Shown here piece after piece: positions 45,012 through 54,499 of a DNA stretch of 64,000 bases. Location of the stretch: positions 1 through 64,000 of the forward strand of contig CALMUP010000023.1 of assembly GCA_937872895.1 (NCBI GenBank), given 5' to 3'. The notes beneath the pieces were generated by a model. That model was given only the letters and a program-made list of their open reading frames with translations. It ran no database searches and had not been told where the DNA came from. A program made the translations under genes and the position numbers. How positions within the stretch are numbered: position 1 is the stretch's first letter; every line of letters begins with the position of its first letter. Origin of the DNA: an uncultured Verrucomicrobiota bacterium. Lineage in GTDB: Bacteria; Verrucomicrobiota; Kiritimatiellia; CAIVKH01.

Positions 45012-45434
45012 TTACTTGCCGTCCACGCTCCAGTTGCCGATATCGTCAGCGCTCTGCGTGCCATCCTCGCCCAGCGAGTAGATCTCGAAGCGCAGGCCCT
45101 TTTTCGAGCTGCTGGCCGAGTACTGGTAATCGCGACCCCACGGATCCTTCGGGATGCTCTGCATGTAGGGATCGTTGCCCTCGGTCAGCGCGGACAGGCT
45201 GGCCGGGTACTTGCCCTCGTTCATGTTGTAGAGGTGCAACGCGGTGCTGATCGAGCTGACGTCGGCCTTGGCCTTGCCCTCGCGGCCCTGGCCGAGGAAC
45301 TTCGGCACGTTGATCGCGGCAATGGTGGCCAGCATGCCGATGATCACCACCACGAGGAGGATTTCGATCAAGGTGAAACCCGCCGCCCGGTCCCGGCGCT
45401 GCGGTTGCTGTTGTTGGTCCTGTTTTTTCATCAT
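45012..45434 (-). CDS. gspG: Type II secretion major pseudopilin GspG
   Basis: Major pseudopilin of 140 residues. The prepilin signal AAGFTLIEILLVVVIIGML leads into the canonical ATIAAINVPKFLGQGREGKA helix and the GspG-specific core (ALHLYNMNEGKYPASLSALT, KDPWGRDYQY, and GEDGTQSADDIGNW with the calcium-binding Asp residues). It polymerises into the periplasmic pseudopilus after cleavage by prepilin peptidase, which is not encoded in this window. It starts 12 bp after gspF. Confidence 0.96.
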   Translation of the reverse strand: MMKKQDQQQQPQRRDRAAGFTLIEILLVVVIIGMLATIAAINVPKFLGQGREGKAKADVSSISTALHLYNMNEGKYPASLSALTEGNDPYMQSIPKDPWGRDYQYSASSSKKGLRFEIYSLGEDGTQSADDIGNWSVDGK

Positions 45435-45446
45435 GCGCTCCCTGGT

Positions 45447-46766
45447 TCAGACATTCAGTCCACTGGTTAGTTCAAACACCGCCATCAACATGCTGATCGC
45501 GACGAAACCGACGCCGACGGCGATGAAGAGGATCATGACCGGCTCGAGCACGGTGGTCAAAACCTTGATGCTGCGGTCGAGTTCGTCGTCGTACCGCTCG
45601 GCGATGTGGCCGAGCGAACCGGCCATGTCACCCGATTCCTCGCCGATGGCCAGCATGTCGGTGAGCAACGGCGGGAAGACCTTGCCGGCAGCGAGCGGAC
45701 CGGCGATGGTCGAGCCGTCGGTCACCCGGTCACGGGCCTCGCGGATCTCGCGGGCGATGACCTTGTTGCCGACCGTGTTCTCGACGATGGACAGGGCCTG
45801 CAGCACCGGAACGCCGTTGTGGAGCAGCGCACCCAGCGTGCGGGCGAACTGGCCGAAGGCGTTCGCGGTGATGATCCGGTGCACGACCGGGAACTTGAGC
45901 ATCTGCCGGTGCCACCACAACTCGCCGGCCGGGGTGCGGATGTAGCGGCGGAAGGCGATGAACCCGCCCACCCCGAGCAGGGCCATCAGCCACCCGTAGC
46001 TCATCATGAACGAGCTGGTGCCGATCAGGATGCGCGTGGGTAGCGGCAGGGTCGCCCCGAGCTCGGCGAAGACCTGCGAGAACTTCGGAATGACGAAGAC
46101 CATGACGAAGATGATGGTGAACACGCCGGCGGCAAGCACGATGGCCGGGTAGGTCATGGCCATCATGACTTTTTCCCGGGCCTCGAGCACGCGTTCGTAG
46201 TGGCTGCCCAGGCGCTCGAGCGACTCCGACACCGCACCGCTCGCCTCGCCCGCCCGGACCATGCTGACGAACAGGGTCGAGAAGGTGTCGGGGTACTTGC
46301 CCATCGCCTCGGACAGGCTCGCACCCTTGATGATCTCGTCGCGCAGGTCGAGGATGATCACATCCGATGCGGTCTTGGTCTTGCGCCGCGACAGGGTGTT
46401 CAGCGCGTTGCCGAGGGTCATGCCGGAGTTGAGCAGGTCGCTGATCTCGCGGGTGAACACCAGCACCTCGCGCATGTTCATGCGCGGCTTCTTGCTGGAG
46501 AAACTGAACGATGGCTGGGCCGGCTCCTCCTTGCGGCCCGCGACGGAACGGACCGGAGCGGCCGGCTTCGCCGCCTTCACCTCGGGCTTGGCGGATGCCT
46601 TGGCCGGGGCCTTCGCCGGCGCACCGAGGCCCTTCTCGGCGACCGACACCGGGACGAGGCCCTTGCGCTCCAACTGCACCAGCACGGCACGGCGGTCCGA
46701 CGCCTCCAGCGTGCCTTCGGCGCGCTCCCCGGATTTGCTGCGGGCGATGTAGGCGTAGGTGGGCAT
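45447..46766 (-). CDS. gspF: Type II secretion inner membrane platform protein GspF
   Basis: Polytopic platform protein of 439 residues. It opens with the typical MPTYAYIARSKSGERAEGTL. An Ala/Lys/Pro-rich insert follows (about 60-105), then two GspF domains, each with the family pattern: LVFTREISDLLNSGMTLGNA, MVRAGEASGAVSESLERLGS; and FARTLGALLHNGVPVLQALS, MLAIGEESGDMAGSLGHIAE. Three membrane helices are visible (for example VLAAGVFTIIFVMVFVIPKF). It couples the GspE ATPase to pseudopilus assembly. Confidence 0.96.
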   Translation of the reverse strand: MPTYAYIARSKSGERAEGTLEASDRRAVLVQLERKGLVPVSVAEKGLGAPAKAPAKASAKPEVKAAKPAAPVRSVAGRKEEPAQPSFSFSSKKPRMNMREVLVFTREISDLLNSGMTLGNALNTLSRRKTKTASDVIILDLRDEIIKGASLSEAMGKYPDTFSTLFVSMVRAGEASGAVSESLERLGSHYERVLEAREKVMMAMTYPAIVLAAGVFTIIFVMVFVIPKFSQVFAELGATLPLPTRILIGTSSFMMSYGWLMALLGVGGFIAFRRYIRTPAGELWWHRQMLKFPVVHRIITANAFGQFARTLGALLHNGVPVLQALSIVENTVGNKVIAREIREARDRVTDGSTIAGPLAAGKVFPPLLTDMLAIGEESGDMAGSLGHIAERYDDELDRSIKVLTTVLEPVMILFIAVGVGFVAISMLMAVFELTSGLNV

Positions 46767-46862
46767 GGGGGGATGGGGAATGGAAATGGGAATGGGGGAT
46801 GGGGGATGGGGAATGGTTAATGGTTGATGGGGATGGGGATGGGGAATGGTTGATGGTTCATG
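46767..46862. repeat. Degenerate GGGGAATGG tract between gspE and gspF
   Basis: The 139-bp gap between gspE and gspF holds a run of short units such as GGGGATGGGGAATGG and GGTTGATGG on the plus strand; the transcribed sense is CCATTCCCCATCCCC. It looks like slippage-prone low-complexity DNA. No gene is seen. Confidence 0.7.
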
Positions 46863-46905
46863 GGGCGGGATGGCCTTTCACCGTTCCGGCTTGATGCATG
46901 GGTGG

Positions 46906-48624
<1,719 letters not shown>

Positions 48625-49196
48625 GGGTAACGGATTCGACCGGACGGGTTAAGCCTCGTTCAATAAGGTACAAACTATGCGCCATCCCCCTCCCCCCTGT
48701 CAACAGAAGGACCGGCCGCATACGCGCGGGATGTCACCGCTGGCCGAAGAGGGGCCCACGGATGGTGCAGGAGCCACGGGCGCGACGGAGGAGAAGCAGC
48801 AACCGCGGATGGACGCGGATCAGGCGGGTGTACGAGTATGGTGGAACGCGTTGGGTAAACACGTTGCCCGCGCGAAAGGGTCGGACCCACGCGCGGTGGA
48901 CGGGTCGGTTCAGCATCGGGCAGGCGGAGCCTGCCCCTCCGGGTGAACGGCAGAAAGAGGGACACCGCTTTCGTCGTTTGTCCGAAGATCGGCTCTCGGA
49001 TGAGGCGGGTGTACGTGTGCGTGTACGAGTATGGTGGAACGCGTTGGGTAAACACGTTGCCCACGCGAATGGGCCGGACCACGTGCGGTGGCTTGTTCGG
49101 TTCTGCATCGGGCAGGCGGAGCCTGCCCCTCCGGGTGGGACGTTGAACCCTTTGTCGCGGCAACGAAGGGGCCGTGGATGAGGTGCGTGTGCGGTT
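48625..49196. repeat. Gene-free interval with a duplicated about 120-bp segment and GGCAGG hairpins
   Basis: No gene is supported in this 570-bp stretch between gspE and the amylase terminator. It contains two direct copies of one segment, 48824-48945 and 49005-49137. Both include GTACGAGTATGGTGGAACGC, GTTGGGTAAACACGTTGCCC and a perfect hairpin, GGCAGGC-gga-GCCTGCC. The copies differ by substitutions and small indels, and the second starts with a short GTGTACGTGTGC expansion. A CCGCGGATGGACGCGGAT element at 48803 belongs to the dispersed family seen at 32576. The gspE promoter must lie at the left edge. Confidence 0.8.
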
Positions 49197-49234
49197 ATAA
49201 AAAACGGGGAGGGCCCTTGCGGACCCTCCCCGTT
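49197..49234 (-). terminator. Rho-independent terminator of the amylase gene
   Basis: On the minus strand an 11-bp stem, AACGGGGAGGG paired with CCCTCCCCGTT around a 10-nt loop, is followed by a run of T residues (TTTTTAT). It ends 36 bp after the amylase stop codon. A GCCGGC-gcgag-GCCGGC element lies between the stop and this stem. Confidence 0.9.
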
Positions 49235-49269
49235 GGGTGTGAGCCGGCGCGAGGCCGGCGGAGAAGGGA

Positions 49270-52200
49270 TCAGGGGACGACGGTGGTCCGGTAGTCCTGG
49301 GCGCTGTTGTTGTCCCAGAACGAGGCGGCGCCGTTGTCCTGTACTTCGATGGCGTAGGTGATGACCGTGCCGGAGGGATGGGTGCCGAGGTTGGCGTTCC
49401 AGACATCGTTGCCGCCCTTCGCGCCGACCTTGATCATCGGACGGGCCGACCAGTTCGTGCCGCCGTCGGCGCTGAACACGATGTTGGCGGCCGTGGCGCC
49501 ACCGGCCGGCGCGGTTTCGACCGTGACCACCATCGGCTCGTCGGCCTTGACCGAGGCGGGAATGCCGCGGTCCACGCGGACGCAGTAGTGGGCGGAGGCC
49601 GCGGCGTCGCTGCCGTTGGTGGCGACGTACTGGACGTGCCAGTCGAACCAGCCGGTGACCTGCTGGTATTCCACCCAGTCGACCAGGTTCGTGCTGACGC
49701 AGATCGTGTACACCACGTCGCGGCGCAGGTCGTTCAACACCAGCTGCGGACCGGTCGGGTAGGACTGCATGGCCAGGTCCGGTTTCGGGGCGCTGAAGTG
49801 GGTGGCATTGCCGAACCACTGCACCGACGAAGCCGAGGCATTGACGGTGGCGAGGAAGTTCGAGCCGCCGTTGTTGTCCCACACCTGCTGGCCGAGATCG
49901 CCGCCGACCACCAATGCGTAGCGGATGTGCGCGCCGGACGGGAAGCGGCCAAGGTTCAGGTGCCAGCGGTCGCTGTTGGTCGTGCTGCCGTTCGCGTTCA
50001 GGGCGCGCGACTGCCAGTTCGACCCGTCCATGCTGAACACGACGGCAGCGGTCTGGCCGGCGCCGAGCGGACGCGACTCGATGTTCACCCAGAGGTCATC
50101 GGACGTGTCGAGGTCGCCATTGAACGGCCAGTGGTGGCTATTGCCGACCCAAGTGATCGGCGGGACATCGGTGGTGACGGTGATCCAGTAGTTGCTTGAT
50201 CCGTTGTTGTTCCAGACCTCGCCGTTTTCACCCTCCATCATCACCGCGTACTGAATGGCCACGCCGCGCGGGAACGACCCGAGGTTGGCATGCCAGGCGT
50301 CGTTGTTACCGACTTCGCCGTTCGCGGCCACGGACTCCTCGAACCAGGTGGCTCCGCCATCGGACGAGTACACGACCTTCCCATCGAACGCGGCACGTTT
50401 CGGCCAGGTCTGGATATCGATCCACAGGTCCTCGCCGGGATCCAGTTCACCGGCCACCGGCCAGGTGGTGATGTTGCCGACGAAGGCGAGGTTCACGCCG
50501 GTCTTCCAGCAGTCCTTGGTGACGAAGGTCCAGTTCGAGCCGCCGTTGTTGTCGTACACCGGGGGGTTCTTCTGGTCGCGGAACCAGAAGGTCACGCTGT
50601 TGGTGGCATTCGAGGCGGCGTGGACATGGGTGTAGGTGTCGCCGCTCTTCACCATGACGTAGTCGATCGCGTTCACCGCGCCGTCGTGGCGGATGCTCAG
50701 CACGATGTTGCTCACCGGATTTTCCAGCGGGCCCTTGTTCGGCTTGTAGGTGAAGGTCACGGCGGTGCGGGTGCAGGTGAGCTTCACGTCGGATTTGGAG
50801 GTGCCGGCGAAGAAGATCTTCGAGCCCTTGCTCTCGACGCTGAACGAGAGCTTGCCGCCGCTGACCGTGGCGGTTTCGGTCGGATTGAGCAGGTTCACGT
50901 AGACGGTGCCGTCGGGTTTGCCGACCACGGGGTTCATCGACTTGGTGGACCAGTCGGTGTTGAAGGCAACCAGCGCATCGAAGTCGCCGAGGGTGCGGGT
51001 GTAGGCGAACAGGCCCTTGTTGTTGTCGTCCTTCCAGCGGTTGACCATGGTGCCGCGGGTCAGCACGGGATAGTCGCGGCGCAATTCGTTGAGCTTCTTG
51101 ATGTAGTTGTACAGCTCGCTGACCACGAACTTGTCGCCCCAGGCGTTGCCGGGCTGGTAGCCGTAGTTGAACATCACCTCGCGCTGGTAGTCGCCATCGG
51201 TCAGGCCGTTGTTGCGCTTGTTGCCCTGGTTGAATCCGTGTTCGGTGCCGTAGAACAGGCAGGGCACGGGGGTGCCGGTGTAGAGGAAGGTCAGGGCGGG
51301 CCGCAACTTGGCCTGCCAGGCGTCGCCGGCCTCGAGGGCGATGCGGTCGACGTCGTGGTTGTCCATGAAGGAGACCAGGTTCTGGGCGCCTTCACCGTAG
51401 AGGTGCAGGTTGTTCAGCCGGTCCTGCAGCTTGCGGGTGGCGTGCTCGTAGGCGAAGACCTCCTTGATGGTCATCTGCATCGGGAAATAGAGGGCGGAGT
51501 TGAAGGCGTAACCGGGGTCCTTGCAGTGTTCGGCGACGGCGGCGTCGTCGTAGGTGAAGTTCTCGCCGAAGAGGATGAAGTTGTTCTTGCCGAGGGAGGC
51601 GGCGTGCTTGCGCATGGTATCGGCCCAGCTCATCAGGAACGGTTTCTCGACGTGCTTGATGGCATCGACGCGGAAGCCATCGCAGTCGGTGGCGTCGATC
51701 AGGTTCTTGAACGCGGCGGTGAGGTGGTTCTGCACGAAGGGATCGGAGGTCTTCAGGTCGTCGGTGCCGACGAACGCGCCGTTGAGGATCTGGCCGCTGT
51801 CGCTCCAGTTGACGATCTTGCCGTTGTTGTGGAAGTAGGCGAGGTTGTCGAGCGGCCACGCGTGTTTCTTGCTGTTGTTCCACCAGAACAGGTTGCCGCC
51901 GCCCCAGGGGTGGTAGTAGTCGTCGTTGCCGTTGCCGAGGCCGTTCAGGTCGGCCATGTGGTTGATGACCACGTCGATGATGACATAGATGCCGCGGCCG
52001 TGGGCGTCGTCGATCAGGTCCTTCAACTCCTGGAAGGTGCCGAACATCGGTTCAACGCGGTAGAAGTCGGTCGGGTGATAGGCATGGTACGGGGCGTAGC
52101 GGGTATCGGAGCCCTGCGCGTTCATCTGCACGCCGGAGATCCAGATCGCGTTCACGCCCATGCCCTGCAGGTAGTCGAGCTTGTTGCGGATACCCTTCCA

Positions 52201-52461
52201 GTCGCCGCCCATGGCGTAATGGCGGTAGCCGTCGGTGGTGTACCAGCCGCGCACGTTGTTGTTGGCGGTATTGCCGTCGGAAAACCGGTCGGTGAACAAC
52301 TGGTACATGTTCACGTCGCGCCAGTCGGCCGGGCTCGGGAAATACGCATACCCGGCATTGCCGCTGCGGCGCGAGGTCAGCAGGAAATCATCCGCCCAGA
52401 CCCCCGAAACCAGACCGCCCACCAAGACCGCCATCATCCATCCAAGCGTCCGCTGCATCAT
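49270..52461 (-). CDS. Secreted GH13 alpha-amylase with repeated starch-binding modules
   Basis: Exported alpha-amylase of 1063 residues hydrolysing alpha-1,4-glucans. The signal peptide (LGWMMAVLVGGLVSGVWA) is followed by the GH13 barrel (about 40-460), with DVVINH (163-168), GFRVDAIKH (nucleophile D266), FGEN (acid E300) and FMDNHD (D370). A domain C-like region follows. The C-terminal half holds several CBM25/26-like starch-binding modules, recognisable by four copies of a motif like VYDNNGGSNW, VWNNNGSSNY, VWDNNGGSNF and FWDNNSAQDY, and three of WHANLGSFPRG type. The start is the first of two adjacent ATGs, with AAAGG upstream. It is monocistronic, with its own terminator and a long AT-rich upstream region. 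Confidence 0.93.
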   Translation of the reverse strand: MMQRTLGWMMAVLVGGLVSGVWADDFLLTSRRSGNAGYAYFPSPADWRDVNMYQLFTDRFSDGNTANNNVRGWYTTDGYRHYAMGGDWKGIRNKLDYLQGMGVNAIWISGVQMNAQGSDTRYAPYHAYHPTDFYRVEPMFGTFQELKDLIDDAHGRGIYVIIDVVINHMADLNGLGNGNDDYYHPWGGGNLFWWNNSKKHAWPLDNLAYFHNNGKIVNWSDSGQILNGAFVGTDDLKTSDPFVQNHLTAAFKNLIDATDCDGFRVDAIKHVEKPFLMSWADTMRKHAASLGKNNFILFGENFTYDDAAVAEHCKDPGYAFNSALYFPMQMTIKEVFAYEHATRKLQDRLNNLHLYGEGAQNLVSFMDNHDVDRIALEAGDAWQAKLRPALTFLYTGTPVPCLFYGTEHGFNQGNKRNNGLTDGDYQREVMFNYGYQPGNAWGDKFVVSELYNYIKKLNELRRDYPVLTRGTMVNRWKDDNNKGLFAYTRTLGDFDALVAFNTDWSTKSMNPVVGKPDGTVYVNLLNPTETATVSGGKLSFSVESKGSKIFFAGTSKSDVKLTCTRTAVTFTYKPNKGPLENPVSNIVLSIRHDGAVNAIDYVMVKSGDTYTHVHAASNATNSVTFWFRDQKNPPVYDNNGGSNWTFVTKDCWKTGVNLAFVGNITTWPVAGELDPGEDLWIDIQTWPKRAAFDGKVVYSSDGGATWFEESVAANGEVGNNDAWHANLGSFPRGVAIQYAVMMEGENGEVWNNNGSSNYWITVTTDVPPITWVGNSHHWPFNGDLDTSDDLWVNIESRPLGAGQTAAVVFSMDGSNWQSRALNANGSTTNSDRWHLNLGRFPSGAHIRYALVVGGDLGQQVWDNNGGSNFLATVNASASSVQWFGNATHFSAPKPDLAMQSYPTGPQLVLNDLRRDVVYTICVSTNLVDWVEYQQVTGWFDWHVQYVATNGSDAAASAHYCVRVDRGIPASVKADEPMVVTVETAPAGGATAANIVFSADGGTNWSARPMIKVGAKGGNDVWNANLGTHPSGTVITYAIEVQDNGAASFWDNNSAQDYRTTVVP

Positions 52462-52856
52462 AACCACGGCCCTTTCATCGCCCCGTCCTCCATCCGGCAA
52501 CCCGACCCACCCAAGGTCCGATCACACGCTTTACCGCGGCGTATTTGAAACTATACGCGGCAGTTAGTTTGCTGTTAAATGATTTTATCGAAGCGGTTCA
52601 AATAATTTATATAATTGCACAATAAACTTGTTACCGATTGGTTATGAAAGATTAACAAGTATTATTAATCCTTCGGCTGCGCCGGTAGTGCGCTTGCCCA
52701 TGGTAAAAGCATTGAATCGGTTGACGGAGAGCTGGCCGGGATGAGCATCGCTTCGGAGGAAGGCTGAATCGCGTGACGGGGATGCCTTTCCGGTTGTTGA
52801 TCGGAGAATGAACTTTGTAGGTTCGTGGTGGTATCAACCATAACCAGGAGGCGTGT
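52462..52856. promoter_or_regulatory. AT-rich divergent intergenic region between amylase and beta-barrel genes
   Basis: 395 bp without a gene. A stretch at about 52567-52670 is strikingly AT-rich for this genome (for example AATAATTTATATAATTGCAC and GTATTATTAATCC). Promoters for both divergent genes should lie here. A candidate operator is listed separately. I cannot name exact -10/-35 boxes with confidence. Confidence 0.6.
52539..52558. promoter_or_regulatory. Inverted repeat GCGTAT-N8-ATACGC upstream of the amylase gene
   Basis: Perfect 6-bp arms around 8 bases (GCGTATTTGAAACTATACGC), extendable outward with a two-base bulge (CCGCG...CGCGG). It lies about 78 bp before the amylase start, where a repressor or activator site would be expected. 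The regulator is unknown. Confidence 0.4.
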
Positions 52857-53516
52857 ATGCGTGCGTGGGTTGTAGCGGTCTGTGTGTTGTCGGTATCCGC
52901 AGCGGTGGCCATGGCGGAGGAGCCGGGCGTTGAAACGGCAGCGGTTGAGTCGGAGGTGGCGATGGAGAAGGGTCCGGCCCGCCCTCCATCGATCGGGGTA
53001 TTGATCGGTGTTACGGCAGGTGGAGACATCGAGGATTCGGAGGTGGCCTACGGCGCCCAGGTCAAACTTCCTCTCGGGGAGCCTTTTTTTGCCGCACTTT
53101 CCGTCTCGTTCATCACCGATACCTTCATCGGTGACGCCTCCGAAGTGGACCAGGATTTGACTTCGATCGGCCTCTCGATCGGAGCAGAAGTGCAAGCGGC
53201 CACCCGGTGCACGGTTTATGGGTTGTTCGGGCCCAACTTCAATATGGCGGATCTGGATATCCGCTACGATACCGAATTGCCGCCGGGGGCTTCGGTCAAG
53301 GGTGATGTGGATGACGAGGTGGGTTTCCATGTCGCGGCAGGGAGCACCTATCGACTGGCGGACCATGTGGGCCTGTTCCTGGAGTACCGCTATACCTTCC
53401 TGGACCTGGAGGCCACGATTACCGGGACCCGCAGCGATGGCAGCCGGTTTGAAAGAAAGGCCGAGGGTTCGTACGATTTCGGCGTCGCCGCGTTCGGCCT
53501 GCAGTATCTTTTCTAG
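52857..53516 (+). CDS. Small outer membrane beta-barrel protein
   Basis: Exported protein of 219 residues with a clear signal peptide (WVVAVCVLSVSAAVAMA) and an acidic linker. The C-terminal barrel domain has alternating hydrophobic strands (PFFAALSVSFITDTF, FHVAAGSTYRLADHVGLFLE, YRYTFLDLEATITGT) and ends in Phe (FGLQYLF), the outer membrane insertion signal. It resembles the OmpA/OmpW-like eight-stranded barrel (outer membrane protein beta-barrel domain). A perfect AGGAGG at 52846-52851 lies five bases before the ATG. It is divergent from the amylase gene across the AT-rich region; a functional link is not shown. Confidence 0.83.
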   Translation: MRAWVVAVCVLSVSAAVAMAEEPGVETAAVESEVAMEKGPARPPSIGVLIGVTAGGDIEDSEVAYGAQVKLPLGEPFFAALSVSFITDTFIGDASEVDQDLTSIGLSIGAEVQAATRCTVYGLFGPNFNMADLDIRYDTELPPGASVKGDVDDEVGFHVAAGSTYRLADHVGLFLEYRYTFLDLEATITGTRSDGSRFERKAEGSYDFGVAAFGLQYLF

Positions 53517-53693
53517 CGAGCCGGTCCATCATCGGATCAGGGGTGGCCGGCAAGGCCTGGGGGCCGCCGGAGACCATGAAGCAACGGTGGTCGTCGGCTT
53601 GCACGGCGGTGCGGCACAGAACGCCCGGACAGCCAACACGGCCCACCAAACGTCCATGCCATGACATGGCGGGGGATCGGATGGTCATTCGGC

Positions 53694-54461
53694 CTAGAGC
53701 AAGGGCCGCAACAGCGAGGACAGCAGGAACGCATTGAGCTCCTGGCGGTACTTGGCGAACAGCGCGTCCTGGAGTTCGATGAAGCGGGGAATCTCCCGGA
53801 GCGAGGCGAGGTCGGGGTCGCGGATGTGCCGGACCAGGTCCGTCCACCCGGTTTCATAGAGCACCACCAGGTGGTAGAAAGCCTCCTGGGGTTGTCCGTT
53901 CAAGGCGAGGGCGCAGGCGAGGTTGTAGCGGACAACGGGGTTGTCGGGCAGGTCGTCCAGCACGCGCATCACCCGCCGGACCGGTTCCTCAACGCCGTCG
54001 GCGTGCGGGATCATCCCGGAGTACAACTCACCGCTGCGCACATCCTGCGGCGCGCGGGACCGTATATCCGACAACACGGCGAGGCTTTGCGCCACCTTGC
54101 CGTCCTGGTAGAGCCGGACGGCGTACACGGTGAGCGCCGGTATATCTTCCGGAAACACTTCGGTGTACCGGCGCAATTCATCGAGGTTCCGGTAGAGAAA
54201 GGAGGCGTATGCCGGTTCATCGTCCGGCATACGCCCCGGAAACAAGGGCATGCCCTCCCACACCACCGACGCGGTGCGAGCGGTTACGGCGGACGCGAAA
54301 TAGAGCTGCACCGGGATTTCGCCGAAATCGACCCACGCCTGCCCGTCCACCAGCGGTGCCGATCCGGCGATCTCGACCGGCCGGGCATCGATAAAGCCCG
54401 GCAAGGACGCGGCCCGCACCGCCTCCACCGCCAGCACCAACATGATGAACCACGCCCGCAT
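53694..54461 (-). CDS. Exported TPR-like hypothetical protein
   Basis: Protein of 255 residues. The signal peptide (AWFIMLVLAVEAVRA) is followed by a beta-rich part (about 18-75, DGQAWVDFGEIPVQLYFASA). A helical TPR-like part then includes LTVYAVRLYQDGKVAQSLAV and RYNLACALALNGQPQEAFYH, and the C-terminus is hydrophobic. I recognise no named family. Start 54461 (MRAWFIM) is preferred over 54533, which would overlap the divergent TPR lipoprotein gene. The two genes start 38 bp apart on opposite strands and may share a regulatory region. The preceding 177 bp (53517-53693) hold nothing recognisable. Confidence 0.72.
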   Translation of the reverse strand: MRAWFIMLVLAVEAVRAASLPGFIDARPVEIAGSAPLVDGQAWVDFGEIPVQLYFASAVTARTASVVWEGMPLFPGRMPDDEPAYASFLYRNLDELRRYTEVFPEDIPALTVYAVRLYQDGKVAQSLAVLSDIRSRAPQDVRSGELYSGMIPHADGVEEPVRRVMRVLDDLPDNPVVRYNLACALALNGQPQEAFYHLVVLYETGWTDLVRHIRDPDLASLREIPRFIELQDALFAKYRQELNAFLLSSLLRPLL

Positions 54462-54499
54462 GTCCGTTTTTCCAGTGGCTTTTGCCACGGTCAGCTTGC

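Noticed and set aside
50290-52548. Plus-strand frame of 752 codons opposite the amylase
   Set aside because: Antisense of GH13 catalytic motifs.
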